DNA of 64,000 nt, from NCBI RefSeq assembly GCF_014982975.1, contig NZ_JADCKL010000003.1, positions 1 through 64,000 on the forward strand, given 5' to 3'. The DNA is from Claveliimonas monacensis. GTDB lineage: Bacteria > Bacillota > Clostridia > Lachnospirales > Lachnospiraceae. Each line of letters begins with the position of its first letter. Positions within the stretch are counted from its first letter, which is position 1. Below are positions 34,871 through 44,183 of the stretch, piece by piece. Made by a program: the position numbers and the translations under genes. The notes under the pieces are model-generated. The model was given only the letters and a program-made list of their open reading frames with translations. It did not search any database and was not told where the DNA came from.

Positions 34871-37429
34871 TTAACCGGTAGTTTGACCGCCGCTTTCGCC
34901 GCCGGTACCCGGATCAGTGCTGCCGCCCTCGCCGCCGGTACCCGGATCAGTGCTGCCGCCCTCGCCGCCGGTACCCGGATCGGTGGTAGAACCGCCGTTA
35001 CCGGTACCTGGATCGGTAGTGGTGCTGCCGTCACCAGGTGTCGTGGGATCAGTAGTAGTGCCGGTATCTGTGCTTCCATCTGTTCCGGAAGTGTCTGCCG
35101 GCTGTTCTGAAGAAGCGTGCCCTGTACAGGTCTCTGTGGGCGCGTTGTCCGTTGCAAAGTACTCTGTTCTTGAAGGGCATCCCGGCCGTGCCAGCATTCC
35201 GGATTCAGTACAGATAGTTTTTTGCTCCACAGAAGTGGGCATCTCAAACTGTTTGGTCTCCAGACCCGCATGGATGCGGCTCATGATGGATTTCCAGATG
35301 CGGAAACGGAAGGTAGTGTCAATGTTGGTCATGGATTTCGGATCATCGTAGCCGCCCCACACCGCGCAGGTGTAGTAGGGGGTGTAACCGCAGAACCAGA
35401 TATCTTTGTCGTTGTCAGCGGTTCCTGTCTTGCCGGCCACCGGAATGTTGCCCAGGGCTGCGGCGCTTCCGCTTCCCTCCTCCACAACACTCTCCATAGC
35501 GCTTGTGAGGAGAGCTGCTGTGCTGTCCTTGACAGACTGGTGGGATTCGGTGGGGTTCTCGATCAGCACGTTGCCGTCGTGATCCAGGATCTTTGTATAT
35601 AAGGTAGGTGTGTTGTACACGCCGCCGTTTGCGATGGAAGCGAACGCGGCACACAGCTCATAGTTGTACACACCGTGGGTCAGGCCGCCCAGAGCGATGG
35701 GCTCGTATATATCATCTTCCACCAGTGAAGACATGGAGAAGTTGTTCTTCGCATATTCATAGCCAAGCTGCGGCCCGATCTGCTGTATAGTCTGCACGGC
35801 CACAGAGTTCATGGACTGTGCGATGGCCTCCCTGACGGTCACATTGCCGTAGTATCTGTTCCCTACGTTTTTGAATTCCGTACCGTTGGAATAATGCCAG
35901 GGCTTGTCGTCGAAGACGCTGGCCAGCGTGATCTGGTTTGTGTCCAGGGCGGGAGCGTAGGTGGCAAGGATCTTAAAGCAGGATCCGGGCTGTCTGCGTG
36001 AGCCCTGGTAGGCCCTGTTCAGGCTCTGGCTTGTCTCCTTGGCGCCCCGGCCGCCCACCATGGCTTTGATCTGTCCGGTGGCCTGGTCTATGATGGTGAC
36101 AGAGGCCTGGGGCTGTGGGGTGATGGTGATGCGCTCATCGTAGGTATCTCCCTCCCGGGCGATGGTGGCTTTCCATTCCTCCACCATGGCCCGGGCCTGA
36201 TCCTCAGATGAGAAGGTCAGAGCGGACTCTACGCCGTAGGTGCTGGCGCGGTAATTCTGTACAGCCTCTGAGCCATAGTTCTCGATGGTACCGTCTGCCC
36301 TTGTGACAGTCAAAGCGTAGGAGAGACCGTACTCCTTCAGCCACGGGAAATTGGCGTCATTGTTCATCTCCTCATCGCAGATCTGCTGCATGGTAGTGTT
36401 CTGGGTAGAGATGATAGTCAGTCCGCCGCTGTAGAGGGCGTTGTATGCCTGGCTCTCTGTGTAGCCCAGGCGGGACATGAGGTCATCGATGACCTGCTCG
36501 GAGAGGGCGTCAATAAAATAGGAATAAGGTGAGTCCTCTCCGATGGCTGCATTGACAGCCTGGATTCTGGTGTACACATCATCTGCTGCGGCCTCATCGT
36601 AAGCTGCCTGGTCGATGTACCCCTGGTCCAGCATCCTGTTCAGGACTTCCGTGCGCCTTCTGGCATTGTCCTCCGGGTTTGTGATGGGATTGTAGAGGGA
36701 CGGGTTCTGGGTGATCGCAGCCAGAACGGTACACTCGGAGAGGGTCAGCTCCGATACATCTTTGTTGAAATAACGCTTGGAGGCGGACTGCACGCCCAGG
36801 GTATTCTGTCCCAGGTTGATGGTGTTCAGATATGCCTCCATAATTTCGTCTTTTGACATCTGTTTTTCAATGTCCAGTGCCAGGAACTGCTCCTGGATCT
36901 TTCTCTCCAGACGGTCGTAAAAGGTCTCCTCATTTACGAAGTCGGGAAAGACATTGTTCTTTATGAGCTGCTGCGTCAGTGTGCTGGCACCCTGGGAGAA
37001 ATCTCCGGAAGTAATACCTATAATGCCGGCACGCAGGATACCCTGGGGGTCGATGCCGTTGTGCTCATAAAAACGCTCGTCCTCAATGGCGACGAAAGCA
37101 TGCTGCAGATCCACGGGGATCTGGTCGATGGATTTGTATTCACGGTTGGACCCGGCCTCCACGAACCGCTCCAGCTCTGTGGCGCCGTCGTCAGCGTAGA
37201 CGATGGTGGTGTAGCCCTTGGGCCGGACGTCGTCCGGGGTGACTTCCGGGGAATTGTCAAGGATCCTCTTCACAAAAATCAGACCGCCGATCATTCCGAT
37301 GATACATATGGCAAGAACACACAGGATAAAAGCTTTCAGCAGCCGGACGGTTACCCGCTTTCCCTGCATGGTGGATTTCGACGTTATCTGCTTTTGTTTT
37401 TTAGAAGCCTTTTTCTTTCCATAATTCAT
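34871..37429 (-). CDS. Class A penicillin-binding protein (PBP1a-like)
   Basis: From the ATG at 37429, which has AAGGAGG upstream, the protein has 852 residues (MNYGKKKASKK). One membrane anchor (LLKAFILCVLAICIIGMIGGLIF) is followed by the glycosyltransferase 51 domain (EDERFYEHNGID) and the transpeptidase domain with SxxK (GSCFK), SMN (AQSMNSV) and KTGT (AGKTGTADND). It polymerises and crosslinks peptidoglycan outside the cell. The last 100 residues are a Thr/Ser/Gly/Pro/Asp-rich tail with an 11-residue repeat (TDPGTGGEGGS). Confidence 0.93.
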   Translation of the reverse strand: MNYGKKKASKKQKQITSKSTMQGKRVTVRLLKAFILCVLAICIIGMIGGLIFVKRILDNSPEVTPDDVRPKGYTTIVYADDGATELERFVEAGSNREYKSIDQIPVDLQHAFVAIEDERFYEHNGIDPQGILRAGIIGITSGDFSQGASTLTQQLIKNNVFPDFVNEETFYDRLERKIQEQFLALDIEKQMSKDEIMEAYLNTINLGQNTLGVQSASKRYFNKDVSELTLSECTVLAAITQNPSLYNPITNPEDNARRRTEVLNRMLDQGYIDQAAYDEAAADDVYTRIQAVNAAIGEDSPYSYFIDALSEQVIDDLMSRLGYTESQAYNALYSGGLTIISTQNTTMQQICDEEMNNDANFPWLKEYGLSYALTVTRADGTIENYGSEAVQNYRASTYGVESALTFSSEDQARAMVEEWKATIAREGDTYDERITITPQPQASVTIIDQATGQIKAMVGGRGAKETSQSLNRAYQGSRRQPGSCFKILATYAPALDTNQITLASVFDDKPWHYSNGTEFKNVGNRYYGNVTVREAIAQSMNSVAVQTIQQIGPQLGYEYAKNNFSMSSLVEDDIYEPIALGGLTHGVYNYELCAAFASIANGGVYNTPTLYTKILDHDGNVLIENPTESHQSVKDSTAALLTSAMESVVEEGSGSAAALGNIPVAGKTGTADNDKDIWFCGYTPYYTCAVWGGYDDPKSMTNIDTTFRFRIWKSIMSRIHAGLETKQFEMPTSVEQKTICTESGMLARPGCPSRTEYFATDNAPTETCTGHASSEQPADTSGTDGSTDTGTTTDPTTPGDGSTTTDPGTGNGGSTTDPGTGGEGGSTDPGTGGEGGSTDPGTGGESGGQTTG
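34880..35050 (-). repeat. Tandem 33-bp repeats in the PBP C-terminal tail
   Basis: A 33-base unit coding for TDPGTGGEGGS occurs nearly perfectly two to three times, flanked by degenerate copies (TDPGTGNGGST and TDPTTPGDGST). The DNA copies are almost identical, so slippage could change the number. The encoded tail is a flexible, extracellular linker-like region. Confidence 0.75.
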
Positions 37430-37578
37430 GTATTCAGCCTCCTTCATACTTTAGACATTATAGCAAATATGCATATTGAAATAAAGAAAAAAATGAAAAC
37501 TTCATATTTAGGTAGGAAAAACTTAAGAAATCCGTTATAGTAATAGGTAACAGTGCGCAGGAAAGGGGAGAAGGTAAA

Positions 37579-38226
37579 GTGGATCACAAAATGGTATTCC
37601 GCGGAGGCGAGGGGGAGATCACGGAGAAAAAATCCAGATTTATCGCCACAGTCCGCCCGGTAAAGAGCGAGGAGGAGGCTGTGGAATTTATCGAGTCGGT
37701 CAGAAAAAAATACTGGGATGCCAGACACAACTGCTATGCCTATGTCATAGGGGAGAGGCAGGATATACAGCGGTACAGCGACGACGGGGAACCCGGCGGT
37801 ACGGCGGGCAGGCCCATGCTGGATGTGCTTCTTGGGGAAAATATCCACGACACGGCTGTGGTAGTGACCCGGTATTTTGGAGGGATCCTCCTTGGCACAG
37901 GCGGGCTGGTGCGGGCCTACCAGGGGGCGGCTAAGGAAGGGCTGTCCTCCTCTCTGATTATAACCAGGATACAGGGGATTAAACTGAAGATCACCACAGA
38001 CTATACAGGACTGGGGAAGATCCAGTACATACTGGGGGAGAGAGGGATCCCTGTGCTTGACAGCGCTTACACAGAGAAGGTGGAGCTGACAGCTCTGGCG
38101 CCGGAGAAGATACGGTCTGCCCTTGAAGAGGAACTCACAGACGGAACCAACGGCAGGGCCGTGATAGAAGAGGCGGGCACATGCTTTTACGGCGAAATAG
38201 ACGGAAAAATACAGGTCCTGGAATGA
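37579..38226 (+). CDS. YigZ/IMPACT family protein
   Basis: The 215-residue protein carries the UPF0029 N-terminal signature: KKSRFIATVRPV, then the ARHNCYAYVIG block and the DDGEPGGTAGRPML loop, followed by VVVTRYFGGILLGTGGLVRAY and a C-terminal DUF1949-like domain. The family is widespread; its function is unclear, possibly linked to translation because of eukaryotic IMPACT. The start has AGGGGAGAAGG. Its stop codon lies inside the terminator shared with hpf. Confidence 0.92.
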   Translation: MDHKMVFRGGEGEITEKKSRFIATVRPVKSEEEAVEFIESVRKKYWDARHNCYAYVIGERQDIQRYSDDGEPGGTAGRPMLDVLLGENIHDTAVVVTRYFGGILLGTGGLVRAYQGAAKEGLSSSLIITRIQGIKLKITTDYTGLGKIQYILGERGIPVLDSAYTEKVELTALAPEKIRSALEEELTDGTNGRAVIEEAGTCFYGEIDGKIQVLE

Positions 38227-38244
38227 GATCATTCCAGGACCTGT
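38211..38244. terminator. Bidirectional terminator containing the yigZ stop codon
   Basis: A perfect 16-base inverted repeat with a 2-base loop (arms 38211-38226 and 38229-38244). On the minus strand it is followed by ATTTTTCC, so it also ends the hpf transcript. Confidence 0.8.
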
Positions 38245-38262
38245 CTGTGATAAGCTGAATTT

Positions 38263-38808
38263 TTATTGGAATTCCGGCTCGATCAGGCCAAAAGTTCCGT
38301 TCTTTCTTTTGTATACCACATTTACCTCGTCTGTCTCGGCGTTGCAGAATACGAAGAAGTCGTGCCCCAGAAGCTCCATCTGGATGCAGGCGTCCTCCGG
38401 GTACATGGGCTTGATGCCAAAACGCTTTGTGCGGACGATCCGGATTTCCTCGTCGCTCTCGGGAGCGTCTTCTTCATCGAAGAATTCCTGCTTGAAGTTT
38501 CCTCCGTCCTGATGCCTTGCGATGAGCTTGGTTTTATATTTGCGGAGCTGTCTCTCAATGACTTCCTCTACAAGATCAATAGATACATACATGTCGCTGC
38601 TGACCTGCTCGGAGCGGATAATGTTTCCCTTTACGGGGATGGTCACCTCAATCTTCTGGCGTTCCTTTTCCACACTCAGTGTGACGATGATCTCGGTGTC
38701 CGGAGTAAAGTACCTCTCCAGCTTGCCGAGCTTGCGTGTGACTGTGTCTTTTAAGCCGGGCGTGATTTCGATGTTTTTTCCACTAATGATAAATTTCATG
38801 CTGTCCAA
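38263..38808 (-). CDS. hpf: Ribosome hibernation promoting factor (long form)
   Basis: The 181-residue protein has the N-terminal S30AE domain (MKFIISGKNIEITPGLKDTV) and the C-terminal domain of long HPF (IRIVRTKRFGIKPMYPEDA) that dimerises 70S ribosomes into 100S particles in stationary phase. It has AAAGGAG before the ATG. It lies 95 bases after the PsiE-like gene on the same strand; that gap has an extended -10 (TGCTATACT). Confidence 0.95.
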   Translation of the reverse strand: MDSMKFIISGKNIEITPGLKDTVTRKLGKLERYFTPDTEIIVTLSVEKERQKIEVTIPVKGNIIRSEQVSSDMYVSIDLVEEVIERQLRKYKTKLIARHQDGGNFKQEFFDEEDAPESDEEIRIVRTKRFGIKPMYPEDACIQMELLGHDFFVFCNAETDEVNVVYKRKNGTFGLIEPEFQ

Positions 38809-38869
38809 CTCCTTTACGATATGATTTCAGGAGAAATAATGTCTGACAAAAATGTAGGACAATTCATTT

Positions 38870-38925
38870 CTATCTGATATATCGAGTATAGCATGTTTTT
38901 CTGTCAATGTATAGCATGTATTACT
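38870..38925 (-). promoter_or_regulatory. Possible hpf promoter with repeated CATGCTATAC
   Basis: On the minus strand CATGCTATAC occurs twice, 23 bases apart. The upstream copy is in the last codons of the PsiE-like gene; the downstream one forms an extended -10. TTGACA between them is too close (11 bases) to be its -35. Confidence 0.35.
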
Positions 38926-39518
38926 TCAATTCTTGAAATTTTTCCGTCACGCATTTTGGCTACCCGAAGTCCTGTATCCTCAAAATAGACGCAGGCGCCC
39001 TCTCTGGGCTCTATGTCCTCGGCGGCGCACCTGGCGCGGAGGACCTCCTCCAGGGTCTCGGCGTCCGTCTCATGTGGGATCTGACACCCCATGAGCTTGT
39101 TTACCACCCGCACCCGGGACGACCCCCGGAACAGATTTTTGTCCGCCAGATCGAAGCCGAAGAAGAGGTACTTCCTTGTAGCGAACAGGACGGCGATGGC
39201 GCACACCCCGATCAGGCTGGAAAAGGCAGAAGAGTGGTCCATGATGATCTGCCTTGCGATGGCAAAGAGGAGCACTTCAAATACAGTGTCCGGCGTGTGG
39301 TAATACATCATTCGTATCAGCTCCACACCGATGATGAGCTCGAAGCAGGCTTCGAGCAGATCCTCGTAGTTCGGATATTTGTCCAGGTCCGGTATATACA
39401 TCAGTGAGCTGGCCAGACGCAGGCACAGCAGGATGATGCCGACAGCAAGCATGATGGAAATGAAAAATTCCATGAACATGGCCAGGCGGGAGAGGAAGGC
39501 GGCAAAATACTTTTTCAT
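38904..39518 (-). CDS. PsiE-like membrane protein with a TrkA-C-like domain
   Basis: The 204-residue protein has about four membrane segments: the first reads FFISIMLAVGIILLCLRLA, and later ones include LLFAIARQIIM and LIGVCAIAVLFATRKYLFF. A soluble C-terminal domain (about 130-204, ending VAKMRDGKISRIEVIHAIH) resembles transporter-associated (TrkA-C) domains. The N-terminal layout is like phosphate-starvation-inducible PsiE. Function unknown; a nucleotide- or ion-sensing membrane role is possible. It lies between the PAP2 gene and hpf on the same strand. Confidence 0.72.
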   Translation of the reverse strand: MKKYFAAFLSRLAMFMEFFISIMLAVGIILLCLRLASSLMYIPDLDKYPNYEDLLEACFELIIGVELIRMMYYHTPDTVFEVLLFAIARQIIMDHSSAFSSLIGVCAIAVLFATRKYLFFGFDLADKNLFRGSSRVRVVNKLMGCQIPHETDAETLEEVLRARCAAEDIEPREGACVYFEDTGLRVAKMRDGKISRIEVIHAIH

Positions 39519-39536
39519 AGGCTTCTCCTTTGGGTA

Positions 39537-40436
39537 TTATTTTTTCGGACAGGGCGGAACCACCCGGCTGAACAGAGCAGGGTAGATGACCATGATCCAT
39601 AATACCAGTATAAAGTATTTTATGATTTTTGCAATCACACATTCACCGGTAATGAGAGGAATCAGAGCATCCAGGACTAAAATTCCCAAAATTCCGGCCA
39701 GAAATTTGACTGCCTGCATCCAGAGCCGGGGCGCGGCGGTCTGAAACCGGAGCCTGGTGACCTCCAGATACCATCCCACGGTAAAACCAAGTCCGGCTCC
39801 TGCAGCCTTAAAGCAGTCCGCGGCGTAAGCCAGAGGAAGGAGGCCGCAGTTGAGGAGTACAAGAGCGCAGACCATAACGCCCAGACAGACAAGGAGAAGA
39901 AACCCGAATAAGATCCGGGCGCGGATTGGCCTGGCTATAAGGCGCGGGAGCAGCCGCTGTGTCAGCCAGATGAAAAGGGCGGAGATGGCCAGGGAGGCCA
40001 GCACGTCCCAGGGGGTATGGCATCCCAGGTACATGCGGGAAAATCCGACCAGGATGACAACAGCAAAGAAGAGGAATTTTATGCTTTTTCTGGAGGCATG
40101 GACACCGAGAGAGCCGTACAGACAGGCAGCGCTCTGGGTGTGGCCGCTTGGAAAGGAGTATCCCGTGGCGGCCGGAACGGCGCTCTCCACCGGCGGGAAT
40201 GCAGGATCCAGCACCCAGGGGCGGGGGATGCGCAAAGTGACCTTCAGCGTCTGCACAGCAAGCCCTGCCAGGAAGTAGGAAAAGCTGATCTTAAGAGCCA
40301 GCTCTTTGCTGACACACCAGTAGAGGAGACAGAGCACCAGTATGACCGCTGTCTCCTCTCCAAGATATGTGATAAACTGCATGATCTGGTCTGCAGCGGG
40401 AGTGCGCAGATTTTCCAGAAACCATAAAAAATCCAT
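39537..40436 (-). CDS. PAP2-family membrane phosphatase
   Basis: The 299-residue protein has the three phosphatase motifs: KVTLRIPRP, PSGHTQSA, and SRMYLGCHTPWDV with the catalytic His. Eight or so hydrophobic segments surround them. Members dephosphorylate lipid substrates such as phosphatidic acid or undecaprenyl pyrophosphate. The extra C-terminal membrane part (about 190-299) makes it longer than the simplest family members. It follows typA on the minus strand by 25 bases. Confidence 0.88.
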   Translation of the reverse strand: MDFLWFLENLRTPAADQIMQFITYLGEETAVILVLCLLYWCVSKELALKISFSYFLAGLAVQTLKVTLRIPRPWVLDPAFPPVESAVPAATGYSFPSGHTQSAACLYGSLGVHASRKSIKFLFFAVVILVGFSRMYLGCHTPWDVLASLAISALFIWLTQRLLPRLIARPIRARILFGFLLLVCLGVMVCALVLLNCGLLPLAYAADCFKAAGAGLGFTVGWYLEVTRLRFQTAAPRLWMQAVKFLAGILGILVLDALIPLITGECVIAKIIKYFILVLWIMVIYPALFSRVVPPCPKK

Positions 40437-40460
40437 AAATGCTCCTTGTGATCAGATTGA

Positions 40461-42287
40461 TTATTTGTTGTTGCTCCGCTTGCGCAGCTTGGGATCCAGG
40501 ATCTTCTTGCGGATCCGCAGGGATTTGGGCGTCACTTCCAGAAGTTCATCCGTGTCGATGAAATCCAGAGCCTGCTCCAGACTCAGGATTCGCGGAGGAG
40601 TCAGGCGCAGCGCCTCGTCCGCGCTGGAGGAGCGGGTGTTGGTGAGGTGCTTGGTTTTGCACACGTTGACCTCGATATCGTCCGTCTTGCCGTTTTCGCC
40701 GATGACCATTCCGGCGTACACCTTCTCGCCGGGGCCGATGAAGAGCGCGCCTCTCTCCTGGGCGCTGTACAGGCCGTAGGTGACAGACTCTCCTGTCTCG
40801 TAGGCAATGAGGGAGCCCTGTTTTCGGTACTGGATATCGCCTTTGTAGGGTGCATATCCGTCAAAAGCTGTGTTCATGATCCCATTTCCCTTTGTGTCGG
40901 TGAGAAAATCACCCCGGTATCCGATGAGTCCCCTGGAGGGGATGGAGAACTCCATCCTGGTGTAATTGCCGCCGATGGGGCCCATGCTGCGCAGCTCACC
41001 TTTTCTCTGGCCCAGCTTCTCAATGACCACGCCTGTGAATTCATCCGGCACGTCGATGTAGGCCATCTCCATAGGTTCCAGGACTTTGCCGTTCTCGTCC
41101 TTCTTGTAGAGGACTTCCGCCTTGCTGACGGCGAATTCATAGCCTTCCCGGCGCATGTTCTCAATGAGGACGGACAGATGAAGTTCGCCGCGGCCGGATA
41201 CCTTGAACGTGTCCATGTCTTCTGTCTCCTCCACCCGGAGGCTGACATCTGTGTTCAGCTCCCGGAACAGGCGGTCGCGGATGTGCCGGGATGTCACGTA
41301 CTTTCCTTCCTTGCCGGCAAATGGACTGTCATTGACCTTGAACTGCATGGCAATGGTAGGCTCGGAGATCTTCTGGAAGGGGATGGCCTGGGGGCTTTCC
41401 GGTGAACAGATGGTATCTCCGATGGACAGGTCCGAGATGCCGGATATGGCTACAATGGATCCGATGGAGGCCTCTTTTACCTCCACCCGGTTCAGCCCGT
41501 CAAACTCGTAGAGCCGGCTGATGCGCACTTTTGCCTGGCGCTCCGGGTCGTGGTGGTTGACAACCACCACATCCTGGTTTGTGCGGATAGTGCCGTTGTC
41601 TACCTTGCCGATGCCGATCCTTCCCACATACTCGTTGTAGTCGATAGTGCTGATAAGTACCTGGGTTCCGGCATCCGGGTCCCCCTCCGGGGCGGGGATG
41701 TAGTCCAGGATCGTCTCAAAAAGCGGGACCATATTTTCCGGCTTGTCCTCCATGTCCAGCATGGCGTATCCGTCTTTGGCGGAGGCGTAGACAAAGGGGC
41801 AGTCCAGCTGCTCTTCGGAGGCGTCCAGATCGATGAGGAGCTCCAGCACCTCGTCGATGACCTCCGCGGGCCGTGCTTCCGGCCGGTCGATCTTATTGAT
41901 GCAGACGATGACGGGCAGATCCAGTTCCAGTGCCTTGCGCAGGACGAATTTTGTCTGGGGCATGGCGCCCTCAAAAGCGTCCACCACGAGGATGACACCG
42001 TTTACCATCTTCAGGACACGCTCCACCTCGCCTCCGAAGTCGGCATGACCCGGTGTGTCCACGATATTGATCTTCGTCCCCTTGTAGAAGACGGCTGTAT
42101 TTTTTGAGAGAATGGTAATTCCACGTTCCCGCTCGATATCGTTGGAGTCCATGACCCTCTCGGCCACCTCCTGGTTCTCGCGGAACACGCCGCTCTGCTT
42201 TAAAAGTTCATCTACAAGTGTTGTCTTGCCATGGTCAACATGGGCGATGATCGCAATATTACGCACATCTTCGCGTTTTGTCTTCAT
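40461..42287 (-). CDS. typA: Translational GTPase TypA/BipA
   Basis: The 608-residue ribosome-binding GTPase shows AHVDHGKTT (G1), RGITIL (G2), DTPGHADF (G3) and NKIDRP (G4), then EF-G-like domains and the BipA-specific C-terminal domain. It helps ribosome assembly and growth under stress. Length is normal. It appears to head the minus-strand run typA, PAP2, PsiE-like, hpf. Confidence 0.96.
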   Translation of the reverse strand: MKTKREDVRNIAIIAHVDHGKTTLVDELLKQSGVFRENQEVAERVMDSNDIERERGITILSKNTAVFYKGTKINIVDTPGHADFGGEVERVLKMVNGVILVVDAFEGAMPQTKFVLRKALELDLPVIVCINKIDRPEARPAEVIDEVLELLIDLDASEEQLDCPFVYASAKDGYAMLDMEDKPENMVPLFETILDYIPAPEGDPDAGTQVLISTIDYNEYVGRIGIGKVDNGTIRTNQDVVVVNHHDPERQAKVRISRLYEFDGLNRVEVKEASIGSIVAISGISDLSIGDTICSPESPQAIPFQKISEPTIAMQFKVNDSPFAGKEGKYVTSRHIRDRLFRELNTDVSLRVEETEDMDTFKVSGRGELHLSVLIENMRREGYEFAVSKAEVLYKKDENGKVLEPMEMAYIDVPDEFTGVVIEKLGQRKGELRSMGPIGGNYTRMEFSIPSRGLIGYRGDFLTDTKGNGIMNTAFDGYAPYKGDIQYRKQGSLIAYETGESVTYGLYSAQERGALFIGPGEKVYAGMVIGENGKTDDIEVNVCKTKHLTNTRSSSADEALRLTPPRILSLEQALDFIDTDELLEVTPKSLRIRKKILDPKLRKRSNNK

Positions 42288-42464
42288 ATGAAATCTTCCT
42301 TTTCTCTTCTTATTTTAAAACTTTTTTTCTGTAACTTTATTAGTGTATCATATTTCGGAAAAAAAACAAGGAATATAGTTCTAATATGTGTGATTCCCGC
42401 ATAGATTAGGTAGTGACTCTAAAAGCATCAAAATACGATCAAGAGGAAGGGAGATTTTAAGACC

Positions 42465-43094
42465 ATGTCAGATAAGATCATTGAAAACAACCAGGTAACT
42501 ATCATGGGACAGATCGCATCAGGATTCACATTCAGCCACACAGTGTTCGGGGAAGGATTTTACATGGTGGATGTGCTGGTGCGGCGTCTGAGCACCTCCA
42601 AGGACAGGATTCCGCTTATGATCTCGGAGCGTCTTCTGGACGTGACACAGGATTACACGGGCGAATTTATCATGGCCAGCGGGCAGTTCCGGTCCTACAA
42701 CCGTCACGAGGAGCAGAAAAACCGGCTGATCCTGTCCGTCTTTGTGCGGGAAGTGTCTTTCATCGATGAGGAGCCGGACGGGGCCAAGACCAACACCATC
42801 CTGCTGGACGGCTACATCTGCAAGCTGCCTGTCTACAGGAAGACGCCCCTCGGGAGGGAGATTGCGGATCTTTTGCTGGCTGTCAACCGGCCCTACGGAA
42901 AGTCCGACTATATCCCCTGTATCTGCTGGGGAAGGAATGCCCGGTTTGCCGCCTCTTTTGAGGTGGGGGAGCACGTGCAGGTGCTGGGCAGGATCCAGAG
43001 CAGGGAGTATGTGAAGCGTCTGTCGGAGACTGAGTCGGAGAAGAGGACGGCCTACGAGGTGTCTGTGAGCAAGCTGGAGTGCATGGATGACTGA
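42465..43094 (+). CDS. SSB-like protein with two OB-fold halves
   Basis: The 209-residue protein is unlike housekeeping SSB. Its C-terminal half (about 105-205; NTILLDGYICKLPVYRKTPLGREIADLLLAVNRPY in part, then ICWGRNARFAASFEVGEHVQVLGR) matches the SSB core. The N-terminal half looks like a second OB fold (VTIMGQIASGFTFSH). It lacks the acidic DDIPF-type tail used to recruit partners and ends in LECMDD. It could bind single-stranded DNA in a special setting. AGGAAGGGAG precedes the ATG. Confidence 0.78.
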   Translation: MSDKIIENNQVTIMGQIASGFTFSHTVFGEGFYMVDVLVRRLSTSKDRIPLMISERLLDVTQDYTGEFIMASGQFRSYNRHEEQKNRLILSVFVREVSFIDEEPDGAKTNTILLDGYICKLPVYRKTPLGREIADLLLAVNRPYGKSDYIPCICWGRNARFAASFEVGEHVQVLGRIQSREYVKRLSETESEKRTAYEVSVSKLECMDD

Positions 43095-43102
43095 GGGGTC
43101 CA

Positions 43103-43131
43103 TTGACATCGGAAATGAATAATGATACACT
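43103..43131 (+). promoter_or_regulatory. dapA promoter
   Basis: TTGACA (43103-43108), a 17-base spacer and TACACT (43126-43131), with the dapA ATG about 40 bases downstream. Confidence 0.7.
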
Positions 43132-43170
43132 TTTTGAAAGATAAATTTTTTGAAGGGCAGGAGGAAGACA

Positions 43171-44061
43171 ATGGCTATTTTTACAGGTGCAGGAGTAGCG
43201 CTGGTTACTCCGTTTCACGAAGACGGAAGCGTGAATTTTGATAAACTGGATGAGCTGATCGACTACCATTGCGAGAACGGAACGGACAGTCTGATCATCT
43301 GCGGGACGACGGGAGAGTCATCCACTTTATCAGAAGAGGAGCATATGGAGTGTATCAAATTTGCGGTAGAGCGCACAAAGCATCGTCTTCCCGTGATCGC
43401 GGGAACCGGTTCCAACGCTACATATACGACCATCGATATGTCAAAGGAAGCTGTGGAGGACGGGGTGGACGGACTGCTGATCGTGACGCCCTACTACAAC
43501 AAGGCTACGCAGAATGGACTTATCGCCCACTACAAGGCTGTGGCCAGCGAGGCCAAGGCGCCCATCATCATGTACAGCGTAGCCAGCCGGACAGGGCTGA
43601 ATATCGCGCCGGAGACAGTGGCTACCCTTGTGAAGGAAGTGCCCAACATTGTGGGCGTGAAGGAGGCCTCCGGCAATATCAGCCAGGTGGCAAGGATCAT
43701 GAGCCTGACAGATGGGAATATCGATCTCTATTCCGGCAATGACGACCAGATCGTGCCCCTGCTGTCCTTGGGCGGAAAAGGCGTGATCTCAGTCCTGTCA
43801 AATGTGGCTCCCAAGGAGACGCATGATATCTGTGCGAAATTTTTTGCCGGGGATGTGCAGGGTGCCTGTGAGCTTCAGCTGAAGGCTATCCCACTCATTG
43901 AGCAGCTGTTCTGTGAAGTCAATCCCATCCCTGTGAAGAAGGCTGTCAATCTGATGGGAATGGAGTGCGGAGGCCTTCGCATGCCGCTGACGGAGCTGTC
44001 GCCGGAGCACGAGAAGAGTCTGGCGCAGGCTATGAGAGATTTCGGAATCAAACTTGCATAA
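43171..44061 (+). CDS. dapA: 4-hydroxy-tetrahydrodipicolinate synthase
   Basis: From ATG 43171 (GGCAGGAGGAAG upstream) the enzyme has 296 residues. It condenses pyruvate and aspartate semialdehyde in lysine and diaminopimelate synthesis. The GTTGESSTL motif, the YYNKATQNG loop and the Schiff-base Lys in GVKEASGN are present. It is followed by a hairpin and then dapB. Confidence 0.96.
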   Translation: MAIFTGAGVALVTPFHEDGSVNFDKLDELIDYHCENGTDSLIICGTTGESSTLSEEEHMECIKFAVERTKHRLPVIAGTGSNATYTTIDMSKEAVEDGVDGLLIVTPYYNKATQNGLIAHYKAVASEAKAPIIMYSVASRTGLNIAPETVATLVKEVPNIVGVKEASGNISQVARIMSLTDGNIDLYSGNDDQIVPLLSLGGKGVISVLSNVAPKETHDICAKFFAGDVQGACELQLKAIPLIEQLFCEVNPIPVKKAVNLMGMECGGLRMPLTELSPEHEKSLAQAMRDFGIKLA

Positions 44062-44074
44062 AAGGCAGACAGAG

Positions 44075-44124
44075 GCAGAAAGGCTGTCTCCTGCGAAGAA
44101 GAGCAGGGGGCCTTTCTGCTTTTT
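44075..44124 (+). terminator. Terminator or attenuator between dapA and dapB
   Basis: GCAGAAAGG (44075-44083) pairs with CCTTTCTGC (44111-44119), with an inner CCTGC/GCAGG stem, followed by five T residues. dapB starts 60 bases later, so the hairpin may only reduce readthrough. Confidence 0.7.
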
Positions 44125-44183
44125 GCATAATATTTGCATATATATCCGCAAATAATGACATATATACAATGGAGGAAAAACAA

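Noticed and set aside
34880-35050. CRISPR-like repeats
   Set aside because: The repeats are contiguous without unique spacers and are in frame within the PBP gene.
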